Assembly: GCA_965365275.1 (NCBI GenBank)
Contig: CBDUBA010000044.1
Coordinates: 1 to 31,410, forward strand
Direction of reading: 5' to 3'
Origin: JAGTVG01 sp965365275
Lineage (GTDB): Bacteria; Bacteroidota; Bacteroidia; Cytophagales; Cyclobacteriaceae
DNA length: 31,410 nucleotides
How positions within the stretch are numbered: position 1 is the stretch's first letter; every line of letters starts with the position of its first letter. Below the pieces are notes generated by a model, which was not told where the DNA came from, made no database searches, and was given only the letters and a program-made list of their open reading frames with translations. This document shows, one piece after another, positions 24,701-31,410 of this stretch. A program made the position numbers and the translations under genes.

Positions 24701-24912
24701 TTTTGTCAACCAGGCTTTCAAGGTTAAACTACTATATTAGTTCTGCCATCGACAGGCCAAATCAATCACAGCAGATCATGATGGCACAGGTGACGGAAGA
24801 AGTTGAAAAAGTTATAACTCAGATCGATCTTTGGCTTGATAAAGACTGGGCAGAAACACAAGAAATCATTGAAACAGCCAGGCTAAGTCCGTTTAAGAAA
24901 GAAAATGAGTAA
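21757..24912 (+). CDS. large secreted Asp-box (BNR/sortilin-like) beta-propeller protein
   Basis: The start is placed at ATG 21757 (1051 residues), which begins the signal MNRLYILFLFIMLPILSGAQ; the ATG at 21733 adds eight residues before it. About eleven Asp-box motifs of the form S-x-D-x-G-x-x-W occur through the first 700 residues, for example KSIDGGKNW, KTTDGGKTW, ISYDGGDSW, KSTDKGQNW and FSLDKGQNW. They imply one or two beta-propellers as in sialidases, xyloglucanases and Vps10/sortilin. A beta-sandwich-like part follows, then about 150 residues of helices or coiled coil. No glycosidase catalytic residues could be confirmed. Proteins of this size and layout are common in Bacteroidota without assigned function. 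A small lipoprotein gene follows by 33 bp, probably in the same transcript. Confidence 0.9.
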   Translation: MNRLYILFLFIMLPILSGAQVVDTTLYNTLKPRAIGPAGMSGRVTTIDVLLANPDIMYVGTASGGLWKSESGGTAWEPIFDKYDVASVGALALNQKNPDVIWVGTGEGNPRNSQTSGNGVYKSIDGGKNWVHLGLENTRNIHRIIIHRDNPDIVWVGAQGSAWGESTERGVFKTTDGGKTWRKVLYVNEKTGIADLIVDPVNPDKLIAAMWEFRRWPWFFNSGGPGSGLYISYDGGDSWEERTDKDGLPEGNLGRIGLAIAPSNTDIIYALVESKKNALYVSKDGGFKWKKVSDKNIGNRPFYYADIYVDPVNENRIYNLHSIVTFSEDGGKTFDTMLAYGGSSTDIHPDHHAWWVHPDDPSFLINGNDGGLAISRDRGRTWRFVENLPLAQFYHINYDMEFPYNVYGGMQDNGSWKGPAYVWKAGGIRNSYWQELFFGDGFDVVPDPDDSRYGYAMSQGGFLGYYDSETGRTQMIQPVHPEGEDLRFNWNAAIAQDPHDNSTIYYGSQFLHKSTDKGQNWSIISPDLTTDDPEKQKQIESGGLTYDVTQAENYCSIIAIAPSTLDKDVIWVGTDDGNIQLTKNGGQSWENLSKKIKDMPEGAWIPQIVPSAYAAGEAFVIVNNYRKDDWTPYLYHTSDFGKSWQNLVEGNKVWGYTLSVVQDPVSPDLLFLGTEFGLYFSLDKGQNWIKWGETYPTVSTIDLKIHPREHDLIVGTFGRAAYIIDDIRPIRDMAINSKDGKLSGLYLFEPPVAYLSARQQASGSRFAGYGIFAGENRPSGGSITYYLESLKMDTVDTDGVKEVKEVKSDSLWVEFFNENNERIRRIKIGANKGFNRFFWDLERKGERYPGTPKPESKEVSDPGGPNVLPGIYMVKIQYGEFVDSTNIEVKLDPRIEFNESALETLDSDIDKAQALVAMVTGKVDQLNEIKKSISLVEKMLSDDNISMDIKERTKVAKDTIKYFIELINAPEDIQGIQRSPDILSTRLSRLNYYISSAIDRPNQSQQIMMAQVTEEVEKVITQIDLWLDKDWAETQEIIETARLSPFKKENE

Positions 24913-24945
24913 TAGTAATTAATATCTATTTTTAAAATAAAAGTT

Positions 24946-25329
24946 ATGAAAAATTCAATAAGATTATTTCCTCTAGCAGTGATTGTCATTATGCTGTTTA
25001 TGGCAGGATGTGCATCAACCAAGAAGAGCAAAACCTCTGTACCAAACTATATCGGACAGTGGAATTACGTATTATCCCTGCCTGATCAGGATATTGAAGG
25101 CTATTTGAAATTCAGTCAGGAAGGTGATGTGGTATCTGGTGTCGTCGGAGGAGATGAGGGGGAAACTCCCTTGTCGGATTTTGCCATTGATGAAGAAAAA
25201 GTATCCGGGACCTTTGAAGCCATGGGATACGAAATACAGTTAAATGGAAATTTCGAGGGAGATGTATTAAAAGCAAGCATGTCAGCTGCGGGTTACGATT
25301 TCCCTTTTGAAGCTACAAAGCAGGAATAA
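24946..25329 (+). CDS. small beta-rich lipoprotein
   Basis: The 127-residue product has a lipoprotein signal ending in FMAGC (Cys22). The mature part is a compact run of alternating strands (YIGQWNYVLSLPDQDIEGYL, VVSGVVGGDEGETPL, VSGTFEAMGYEIQLNG), rich in Gly, Asp and Glu, suggesting a small beta-barrel or sandwich. In many Bacteroidota proteins a similar pattern (a 'GxW' start then repeated strands ending in E/G turns) occurs as a domain of unknown function attached to hydrolases; here it is free-standing. It follows the large Asp-box gene by 33 bp and a shared terminator closes the transcript, so it likely assists or anchors that protein. Confidence 0.8.
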   Translation: MKNSIRLFPLAVIVIMLFMAGCASTKKSKTSVPNYIGQWNYVLSLPDQDIEGYLKFSQEGDVVSGVVGGDEGETPLSDFAIDEEKVSGTFEAMGYEIQLNGNFEGDVLKASMSAAGYDFPFEATKQE

Positions 25330-25340
25330 TACTTGCTAAT

Positions 25341-25370
25341 AAAAAAAGGTGACTTTGCTCACCTTTTTTT
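25341..25370. terminator. bidirectional intrinsic terminator
   Basis: A-tract plus GGTGA (25341-25352) pairs with TCACC plus T-tract (25359-25370) around a 6-nt loop, giving a 12-bp stem flanked by A7 and T7. It ends the Asp-box operon on the plus strand and, read on the minus strand, the CBS gene, whose stop codon (25369-25371) overlaps it. Confidence 0.9.
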
Positions 25371-25860
25371 ATTTTTTGGAGATCCATTTCGGGACATAGA
25401 TGGTTTCTATAGCTTGTAGTATATCTGCCCTGCTAATTTGCCCGATGAGTTTTCCTTCTTCGTTGATAACCAGTAATCTTTTATATTTTGTTTCAAGAAA
25501 TATCTTGGCTGCATCAACTACATTAGCAGAAACATCTATGACTTTCATTACACTGGTCATATATGATTCTACCTTAACATTTGCGATGGGTTCATTATGG
25601 TAAACACTGTCCACCAGTAGCCGGAGACAATCCTTGTCGTCAATTAAACCCACTACTTCTTTGTTTTCATTCAAAACTGGTGCCCCGGAAATATTCTCTT
25701 TAAGAAATATCCTGATAGCATCTATTACATTGGTATCCGGGGAGAAAGTGATCAGATTTTTGGCCATATACTTGGTAATGGGCTCAAATTGCTCATCACG
25801 TGGTTTTTGGCTATCTGATGATTCTTTCTTCGTAAACTTGGGTTTAAAACTTTTTACCAT
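25369..25860 (-). CDS. two-CBS-domain protein
   Basis: The 163-residue cytosolic protein consists of a basic, Lys/Ser-rich N-terminal tail (about 1-25) and a tandem pair of CBS domains (about 30-85 and 95-152). The pair shows the usual layout: 'ITFSPDTNVIDAIRIFLKENISGAPVLNENKEVVGLIDDKD', shown here only in outline, and the matching VIDVSANVVDAAKIFLETKY segment with IGQISRADIL. Such Bateman modules bind adenine nucleotides or related ligands and report energy state, usually through partners. No attached enzymatic domain is present, and no partner gene adjoins. The gene ends inside the bidirectional terminator shared with the Asp-box operon. Confidence 0.92.
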   Translation of the reverse strand: MVKSFKPKFTKKESSDSQKPRDEQFEPITKYMAKNLITFSPDTNVIDAIRIFLKENISGAPVLNENKEVVGLIDDKDCLRLLVDSVYHNEPIANVKVESYMTSVMKVIDVSANVVDAAKIFLETKYKRLLVINEEGKLIGQISRADILQAIETIYVPKWISKK

Positions 25861-25990
25861 AATTGCTCTTGATTAAGTCCTTTCTGCTAAGTTAAATAAT
25901 TCTTATAACTGAATAATAAGATACCATATAATAAAAATAAAAACAAGTATTGAATATCTGGATTTTTCCGGGGGAGGAACTATAAAAGAA

Positions 25991-26019
25991 AAAAATCCCG
26001 CACGGTGCGGGACTTTTTA
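25991..26019. terminator. orphan bidirectional terminator
   Basis: CCCGC (25997-26001) and GCGGG (26007-26011) form the core of a GC-rich hairpin around ACGGT, with outer T-A pairing. It is flanked by A5 on the left and TTTTT on the right, so it can work in either direction. No recognised gene ends here, which implies an unrecognised short transcript, either a small RNA, a tiny gene (see 26034-26102) or an attenuated leader. Confidence 0.7.
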
Positions 26020-26033
26020 TTAACCTTAAACTC

Positions 26034-26102
26034 TTAAGCCATGAAGTAATTTACTACCGATATTAACGCAACAAACAGCAGAGAAATAATCTGATCAGGC
26101 AA
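26034..26102 (-). CDS. possible 22-residue membrane micropeptide
   Basis: A minus-strand frame from a TTG at 26102 to TAA at 26034 would encode a peptide of one hydrophobic helix, M-P-D-Q then IISLLFVALISVV, ending NYFMA. The stop is 15 bp from the orphan terminator, and the hydrophobic composition is unusually clean for chance. Against it, the start is TTG, no ATG is available in frame, and no promoter or ribosome site is evident. Confidence 0.25.
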   Translation of the reverse strand: MPDQIISLLFVALISVVNYFMA

Positions 26103-26258
26103 AACACGTATGAATGGGGATATAATCTGTTAGCCTGGAACTAAAGGGGTATGAAAACAGAAGATGAATTTGCGTTATATGCATAAATATTATAGTCTGG
26201 TTGTGATAATTGAGTAAGTAATTAACTAACTTTCACAGGAAATTTTTAATTTGATATT

Positions 26259-27389
26259 ATGATCCGCCGGTATTTGGTTATAGTTTTTTTTATTGGGATT
26301 ATTATTCATCTGTTCAACTGTTCCTCGAAAAAATCAAAGATACGACCGGATCCCAAGGAGACCCTGATCAGGTACCGTGAACTGAGAAATGAATGGAAAC
26401 TTGCTGAAGCATATTCTATGCTGGCTGATACCTGTAAATCTTATATATCGAAAGAGGAGTTTATTGCCTACAATACGCAACCTGACAGTGTCAGGAATAA
26501 ATACAAGTTTACAATAACTGGAATTGATTCCTTGCCCGTTTATGAAAATTCTGATTTTGCCCGTTACAAGGTAAGATATCAAAGTATAATACTGGATAAA
26601 AAGGACACCATATCGGGTTCATGGGATTACAGACTATTATATGAAGATGAATCATGGAAAATTATATGGTTTGCCAGAATGGCTTCCATTGCATCGAATC
26701 ATCTTCAAAACCAGCAATATGACCAGTCTTTAGTATTATACATGGTTATTTGTGCGGTAGATCCTTATAATGATATTGCCCTCAGGGGTTTGGCCTTGTC
26801 TTATATTAACCTGTCGCAAAATTCTGAGGCAATAACTGCCGCACAAAGACTGGTTCAGCTAAAACCGGATGATCCTGCGGCCCATACCCTCCTTGGGGAT
26901 CTTTACGGCTCATCGGAGCAGTTTGATCAGGCCATTGAAGCCTATTCCAGAGCTATAGAGATTCTACCCGAACCTATATTTTACATAAACCTTGGAAGTG
27001 TTTATAAGATGAATGGTCAGTTTGTTGAAGCCGATGATTCCTATAGAAAAAGTATAGAATTAGATTCTTTGTCACCGCAGGGATGGTGGATGCTGGGAGA
27101 ATTGTATTTATATAATCTGGAGGACAGGGCTATGGCAAAAACATTATACAACAAGGCACTGCAATTGAAACCTATGTCTGACTACTATCAGATGCGATTG
27201 TATTACGGGTATGCTTTGATTTTATATTCCGATGCTGTTGAAACGGATCCGGATCAAATTTCGGCTGATGAACGAAAATGGTTGCTTGAAGCAAAAACAT
27301 ACATTGGTAAAGCGTTGAAAATAGACCCGAGAAGCTCTGAATTTTCTTATCTGTCGAATGAAATTAATAAGCAATTAATGGGATCCTGA
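26259..27389 (+). CDS. TPR lipoprotein with NTF2-like N-terminal region
   Basis: The 376-residue product has a lipoprotein signal ending HLFNC (Cys21). Residues about 32-145 look like an NTF2-like/DUF4878-type alpha-beta domain (TLIRYRELRNEWKLAEAYSM, then IISGSW-like strands and WKIIWFARM). At least four TPR units follow (about 150-300), for example PAAHTLLGDLYGSSEQFDQA and FYINLGSVYKMNGQFVEADD. TPR lipoproteins act as periplasmic or surface scaffolds. A similar layout, an NTF2-like domain before TPRs, suggests a penicillin-binding or envelope-assembly helper, but that is weak inference. Its 3' end is 37 bp from the convergent class A penicillin-binding protein. Confidence 0.85.
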   Translation: MIRRYLVIVFFIGIIIHLFNCSSKKSKIRPDPKETLIRYRELRNEWKLAEAYSMLADTCKSYISKEEFIAYNTQPDSVRNKYKFTITGIDSLPVYENSDFARYKVRYQSIILDKKDTISGSWDYRLLYEDESWKIIWFARMASIASNHLQNQQYDQSLVLYMVICAVDPYNDIALRGLALSYINLSQNSEAITAAQRLVQLKPDDPAAHTLLGDLYGSSEQFDQAIEAYSRAIEILPEPIFYINLGSVYKMNGQFVEADDSYRKSIELDSLSPQGWWMLGELYLYNLEDRAMAKTLYNKALQLKPMSDYYQMRLYYGYALILYSDAVETDPDQISADERKWLLEAKTYIGKALKIDPRSSEFSYLSNEINKQLMGS

Positions 27390-27426
27390 ATTTAATAATC
27401 GATTACGGACAAAGCATAATGTCTGT

Positions 27427-29697
27427 TCAATCGTCTTTCTCCTTCTTTTTAAATATTTTCTTGAAGAACTTCTTCACTTTCCCATCCTCCTTTACCCCGG
27501 CACTATCATCAGATTGATCTTTCCTGCTGGCTTCCTTTTCTTCCTCTTTTTCCTTGTTTTTCTTGAATAGGCTTTCAAAGAATCTGTTCCATGCACCTTT
27601 CGTTCTGGTACCTTCGCATTCCATCAATTCTGTATATCTGGAAGAGATCCTTATCGGATTGAGATATGATCTTCTCAATTCGGTCTGACTTTCCATATCC
27701 CTGATGATATTTCCGGCAATTGGTAAGGCTAGAGCTGAACCGCTGCCATTTGAGCCATCCGAAAAGTGAATTCCAGGATTACGGGCACCGACCCAAACAC
27801 CACAGGCAAAATCAGGAGTATAGGAAAAGAACCAGGCATCACTGTACTCCTGGGAAGTTCCGGTTTTGCCTGCCAGGTCAGATCTGATCCCGAACTGGCC
27901 TCGTATTCTGGCCCCGGTACCTTCATTTATAGCTTTTTGGAGCATAGCTGTAATGGTATTGGCCACGTCAGGATCCATCACCTTTTTACCTGGATGACCA
28001 GGTTTTTCATAAATAAGCTCACCGTCCGAGGTAGTGATCTTTTCAATCATAGCAGGCGGTTGCATCTGACCCTGGTTGGCGAATGCCGCGTATACTTTTG
28101 TGGCTTCATAGAGAGAAATATTCATTGTTCCCAAGGCCACAGAAGGATTGTCCGCTGGATTTTCTTCAATTTCAAGGAGAGAACACATCTCTTCCAGTTT
28201 TTTGTGTCCTGTCTCAAAGTAAAGGTCTACGGTGGGGATATTCAGGGAATGGACCAGAGCATACCACATAGCCGTTTCATCACCGCTACTCCCATCGTAG
28301 TTCTTAGGCGCCCAATCCTCATACTCTTCGTAAACCTTTTCTTCATTATCCAGATAATCACATGGAGTTTTGCCGTCTTTGATGGCTGCAGCATATAGAA
28401 TAGGTTTGAAAGAGGATGCGATCATTCGTTTGGAGAGCACCAGGTCATAAGGAAGATACCTGAAATGATTTCCACCAACCCAGGCTTTAACATCGCCGGT
28501 TTTAGGATCAAGGATCAATACGCTGGCGTTTAACATACTTTCATAGTGCCAGGCACTATCAAGTTTTGTTATTTCCTGCACATCAATTCCATCCCAGGAC
28601 CACAATTCTCTTTTTTCACGAATAGTACCATCAAATAGATCCCTCATCCCGGCTTTCATGTTCCTTACCTGTGGATCGTTGCTGAAAACCTTCTGCATTT
28701 GAGTTAGTTGTTTACGAATTCCCTGTTTAGCCATCATCTGCAGCCGGCTATCCAGGGTTGTTGTTATGATCAGACCGTCTCTTTCAATATCGTATTCGAT
28801 ACCACCTTTGTTCTCCATGTCTATCAGTATCTCTCTTGCTTTCTTTTGAACCTGAAAAAGAAAATATTGAGCAGGTCCCTCATAGCCTAAATTAGAGTAA
28901 TCCAGGTCAAGGGGTAGGAGGATCTGTTCCTGGTAAATTTCATCTTCAATTTTTCCCTGATCATACATGAGTTGCAAAACAAGGTTCCGCCGTTCCAAAG
29001 CACGTTCCGGATTCAACCGGGGGTGATAGTACGTGTTTCCCTTTAATAATCCGATAAGCATAGCCGCTTCATCAATATCCAGATCCGATACGGTTTTATT
29101 GTAGTATCTGTTAGCTGCTGCTTCAATTCCAAATACTTCCTCCCCAAAAGGAACCATATTTAAATAGAGAAGTAAAATGTCATCTTTACTGTATACTTCT
29201 TCCAGGCGAACTGCTATTATTGCTTCCCGTATCTTGTTGACCGGTAGGGTAAGCAACCCAAAATCATCCCGGCCATACAGGTTCTTGGCAAGCTGCTGGG
29301 TTATCGTACTCCCCCCACCCGATGATCTGTTCCCCATGAGGATCGATTTGATGATTACACGCATTAAGCTTCGGTTATCGATACCATTGTGCTCGTAAAA
29401 TCGAACATCCTCTGTACTGATCAAAGCATCGACAAGATGTTGTGGAAGTGCTTCCCTGTTAACCTCAGTATGATTTTTCGAATATATCTTGCCTATCAGT
29501 ACCTGATCGTTACTATATACCAAAGTCGCATTTTCATTTTTGAGATTGGCCAGTTCATCAGTGGAAGGAAGTGGCCCGAAAGCACCGATAAAAATCATCC
29601 CCAGAAATCCCCCAAGGACCAGGATAACCAGTAAAATGCTGGTTAATACAAATTTTATTACAATCTTTTTAAAACTGCTTTTCCTTTTTTCAGCCAT
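27427..29697 (-). CDS. mrcA: class A penicillin-binding protein (bifunctional glycosyltransferase/transpeptidase, PBP1A type)
   Basis: The 756-residue enzyme polymerises and cross-links peptidoglycan. A single N-terminal membrane helix (about 11-37) anchors it. The GT51 glycosyltransferase domain (about 60-240) shows STEDVRFYEHNGID with catalytic Glu96, GGGSTITQQLAKNLYGR, and the RLEEVYSKDDILLLYLN motif. The transpeptidase domain (about 390-690) has S428-S-F-K431, S484-L-N486 and K611-T-G613 (in LAGKTGTSQ). All catalytic motifs are intact. The C-terminal tail (about 705-756) is a highly charged Lys/Glu stretch ending KKIFKKKEKDD, commonly variable in Bacteroidota class A PBPs. It is divergent to the sulfatase gene. 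Confidence 0.96.
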   Translation of the reverse strand: MAEKRKSSFKKIVIKFVLTSILLVILVLGGFLGMIFIGAFGPLPSTDELANLKNENATLVYSNDQVLIGKIYSKNHTEVNREALPQHLVDALISTEDVRFYEHNGIDNRSLMRVIIKSILMGNRSSGGGSTITQQLAKNLYGRDDFGLLTLPVNKIREAIIAVRLEEVYSKDDILLLYLNMVPFGEEVFGIEAAANRYYNKTVSDLDIDEAAMLIGLLKGNTYYHPRLNPERALERRNLVLQLMYDQGKIEDEIYQEQILLPLDLDYSNLGYEGPAQYFLFQVQKKAREILIDMENKGGIEYDIERDGLIITTTLDSRLQMMAKQGIRKQLTQMQKVFSNDPQVRNMKAGMRDLFDGTIREKRELWSWDGIDVQEITKLDSAWHYESMLNASVLILDPKTGDVKAWVGGNHFRYLPYDLVLSKRMIASSFKPILYAAAIKDGKTPCDYLDNEEKVYEEYEDWAPKNYDGSSGDETAMWYALVHSLNIPTVDLYFETGHKKLEEMCSLLEIEENPADNPSVALGTMNISLYEATKVYAAFANQGQMQPPAMIEKITTSDGELIYEKPGHPGKKVMDPDVANTITAMLQKAINEGTGARIRGQFGIRSDLAGKTGTSQEYSDAWFFSYTPDFACGVWVGARNPGIHFSDGSNGSGSALALPIAGNIIRDMESQTELRRSYLNPIRISSRYTELMECEGTRTKGAWNRFFESLFKKNKEKEEEKEASRKDQSDDSAGVKEDGKVKKFFKKIFKKKEKDD

Positions 29698-29743
29698 AGG
29701 TCCAACCCCTTTTCTACTGCGAAATTATTATAAAAAGACAGAA

Positions 29744-29774
29744 TTGTACACTACCCGTGTTATTATTATCTTAG
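29744..29774 (+). promoter_or_regulatory. candidate Bacteroidota-type promoter of the sulfatase gene
   Basis: TTG at 29744-29746, then 20 bp, then TATCTTAG (29767-29774), one mismatch from TAnnTTTG. Transcription would begin near 29781, about 56 nt before the ATG at 29837. Confidence 0.4.
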
Positions 29775-29836
29775 CAACTAGCACAATCACCGGGGTCGTA
29801 CGATCCTGGGAAATTTTAAAAATATACTTTTTAATC

Positions 29837-31348
29837 ATGAAGAAACAGCTCCAGATATATTCCCTTTTGCTCCTCATCTTATCGGTAACCATAAATGGGT
29901 GTGATTCACCCGGTGATGATTCACAGAGCGGTTATCCCAACATCGTTTATATTCTGGCCGATGATATGGGATATGGTGATATTAGTGGATTGAATGCCGA
30001 TTCAAAAATCTCAACGCCTAATATGGACAGGCTTCTGGCTGAGGGAATGCAATTTACGGATGCACATTCTCCCTCAGCAGTTTGCACACCGACAAGATAT
30101 GGCATCCTTACAGGCAGGTATTGTTTCAGGACCAGGTTGAAGTCAGGTGTCCTCTTGGGGCATCAACCCTCCTTGATTGAACCAGGACGACTTACAATAG
30201 CTTCTATGCTGGGAGAGAAAGGATATAATACTGCCTGCATCGGCAAATGGCACCTTGGTCTCGATTTTAAAAAGAAAGATCCAGAAAAGCCACTTGTAGA
30301 AGGGGATTTATGGGATCTTAGTAGCACGGAAAATGTTGATTATACGGCTGAAATCAATGGAGGGCCTCTTGATTGTGGATTTGATTATTCTTTCATTATC
30401 CCTTCCTCATTGGATATACAGCCTTATTTTTATATACAGAACAAAAAAATTGTCAATACAGACATTATAAAGATTGAAGGGGCGCCTGACGAAAATTTCC
30501 AGGGAAAATTCTGGAGACCTGGTGATGCCTCCAGAGATTTTGATTTTGAGCAGACCTTGCCAGTACTAACCAGGGAAGCCGTAAAATTCATTGAAACCCA
30601 TTCAGATGATACGGATATAAGACCTTTTTTTCTTTACTTTCCCCTGCCAGCTCCCCATACCCCCTGGATGCCACTCTCCACGTTTTCCGGGAGGTCCAAA
30701 GCAGGCAGATACGGAGATTTTGTAACTCAGGTAGATCATACCATAGGAGAGGTCTTACAAGTCCTGGACGAAAGAGGATTGGCTGAAAATACGTTGGTGT
30801 TTCTAACCAGCGATAATGGAGCTTACTGGTTCCCGGCCAATATTGAGGAATTTAATCACCGGTCGAATTACATTTTCAGTGGTATGAAATCGGATGTCTG
30901 GGAAGGAGGTCATCATATTCCTTTTATCGCAAGGTGGCCTGGTAAAATAGATGGAGGGTCTAAAAGTGATCAACTGGTCTGCCTGACCGACCTGATTGCT
31001 ACCTGTGCGGAGATTGTAGATTATCAGCTTCCCTATAACAGTGCGGAAGATAGTTTCAGCCACCTCGATGCTTTGATGGGAGTTGATAATAAGGAGGGAA
31101 GGGATCAACTTGTCTGTCAATCGGTCAGCGGGATGTACTCTATCCGAAAGGATAACTGGAAACTCATCCTAGGCAGAGGATCAGGCGGATGGACCTATGA
31201 GGGTAAACCTGGTGAACCTGAGGGCCAGCTATATGATTTAACTACCGATATCGGTGAGCGTAACAACCTTTATTTGGAAAACCCGGGAAAAGTAGAAGAA
31301 CTGGCTGCTATGTTGAAAATGTTTCAGGATGAAAGGAGATCCAGATAG
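29837..31348 (+). CDS. lipoprotein sulfatase (Cys-type, arylsulfatase family)
   Basis: The start is set at ATG 29837 (503 residues), which begins a lipoprotein signal (MKKQLQIYSLLLLILSVTINGC, Cys22). The long in-frame extension upstream to 29540 overlaps the PBP gene and is spurious. The active-site motif is C83-T-P-T-R87 (C-x-P-x-R), whose Cys is converted to formylglycine by a sulfatase-maturing enzyme. Metal ligands include Asp42-Asp43 in ILADDMGYGD, and the family blocks TGRY, IGKWHLG and LTSDNGAYW are present. It removes sulfate esters, probably from sulfated glycans outside the cytoplasm. The length is usual for the family. The maturation enzyme is not in the window. The coding 3' end is partly repeated downstream. 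Confidence 0.95.
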   Translation: MKKQLQIYSLLLLILSVTINGCDSPGDDSQSGYPNIVYILADDMGYGDISGLNADSKISTPNMDRLLAEGMQFTDAHSPSAVCTPTRYGILTGRYCFRTRLKSGVLLGHQPSLIEPGRLTIASMLGEKGYNTACIGKWHLGLDFKKKDPEKPLVEGDLWDLSSTENVDYTAEINGGPLDCGFDYSFIIPSSLDIQPYFYIQNKKIVNTDIIKIEGAPDENFQGKFWRPGDASRDFDFEQTLPVLTREAVKFIETHSDDTDIRPFFLYFPLPAPHTPWMPLSTFSGRSKAGRYGDFVTQVDHTIGEVLQVLDERGLAENTLVFLTSDNGAYWFPANIEEFNHRSNYIFSGMKSDVWEGGHHIPFIARWPGKIDGGSKSDQLVCLTDLIATCAEIVDYQLPYNSAEDSFSHLDALMGVDNKEGRDQLVCQSVSGMYSIRKDNWKLILGRGSGGWTYEGKPGEPEGQLYDLTTDIGERNNLYLENPGKVEELAAMLKMFQDERRSR

Positions 31349-31410
31349 CAAGTTCTACTGGAAAAACTCTGATTGCTATGTTAAAAATGTTTCAGGATGA
31401 AAGGAGATCC
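31301..31410 (+). repeat. direct repeat of the sulfatase 3' end, running off the window
   Basis: The 42 bp at 31301-31342, inside the sulfatase C-terminus, recur at 31369-31410 with 39 of 42 identities and a period of 68 bp. The second copy translates as LIAMLKMFQDERRS in a different frame (68 is not a multiple of 3) and continues beyond the window. It is a partial duplication or the remnant of a second, related gene end. Confidence 0.9.

Larger units (their letters stand above)
25861..26258. other. 398-bp divergent intergenic region with an orphan terminator
   Basis: The region lies between the CBS gene (minus) and the TPR lipoprotein (plus). It holds a strong hairpin (25991-26019) that belongs to neither gene, and a possible 22-codon frame beside it. 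TTTG at 26168-26171 followed after 20 bp by TAGTCTGG is a weak promoter candidate for the TPR lipoprotein. Confidence 0.5.

Noticed and set aside
27766..28398. 210-codon plus-strand frame inside the penicillin-binding protein gene
   Set aside because: Antisense shadow of an intact, motif-complete gene; no family motif.
29540..29836. Upstream in-frame extension of the sulfatase (99 codons)
   Set aside because: It overlaps the divergent penicillin-binding protein start and precedes a complete lipoprotein signal at 29837.
1..31410. tRNA, rRNA, CRISPR array, insertion sequence or prophage
   Set aside because: I found no cloverleaf-like or rRNA sequences, no regularly spaced repeats, no transposase or integrase, and no inverted terminal repeats.

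Overview
The window looks like a chromosomal segment of a free-living Bacteroidota. The signs are a TonB-dependent receptor with a carboxypeptidase-regulatory-like N-terminus, many short lipoproteins, weak or absent Shine-Dalgarno sequences, several candidate promoters of the Bacteroidota type (TTG, 19-21 nt, TAnnTTTG), and Tat-like 'MxRR' starts. Sugar, sugar-acid and sulfated-glycan functions suggest a polysaccharide-using heterotroph, perhaps marine; the family cannot be resolved from the sequence alone. I see no rRNA, tRNA, CRISPR array, insertion sequence or prophage.

Layout. 1-2.3 kb: the last codons of a probable OprB-type porin, then a convergent pair of exported metal-binding enzymes (DinB-like and metallo-beta-lactamase fold) and a small secreted protein. 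2.5-5.5 kb: an operon of a TonB-dependent receptor and a periplasmic helical-repeat protein, with a palindrome at its start codon and a long hairpin terminator. 5.7-9 kb: a giant signalling protein (two zinc ribbons, class III nucleotidyl cyclase, AAA ATPase, TPRs). 9.3-11.6 kb: an exported ThuA-like protein diverging from an ArsR-type repressor that is translationally coupled to an unrecognised helical protein. 11.5-18.6 kb: a sugar/sugar-acid region holding a lipoprotein epimerase of the cellobiose 2-epimerase type, a serine hydrolase lipoprotein, an MFS transporter, and a GntP permease followed by a LarA-family protein. 18.6-20.4 kb: tiny genes (a 56-aa protein, a 44-aa acidic lipoprotein with its own terminator, a 73-aa basic lipoprotein, a coiled-coil/BamE-like secreted protein). 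20.4-25.9 kb: a TauE/SafE exporter, a large Asp-box (sortilin-like) secreted protein with a partner lipoprotein, and a two-CBS protein. 26-31.4 kb: a TPR lipoprotein, a class A penicillin-binding protein and a sulfatase lipoprotein whose 3' end is partly duplicated at the window edge.

How the genes fit together. The clearest functional unit is GntP permease plus LarA-like protein (15.9-18.6 kb): import of a sugar acid or other 2-hydroxyacid followed by nickel-cofactor inversion at C2. The flanking epimerase, MFS transporter, ThuA protein and sulfatase fit scavenging of oligosaccharides and their oxidised products. The least explained units are the ArsR-coupled protein at 10.9 kb and the small-gene cluster at 18.8-20 kb. 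Several neighbouring genes overlap tail to tail on opposite strands (20, 36 and 4 bp).
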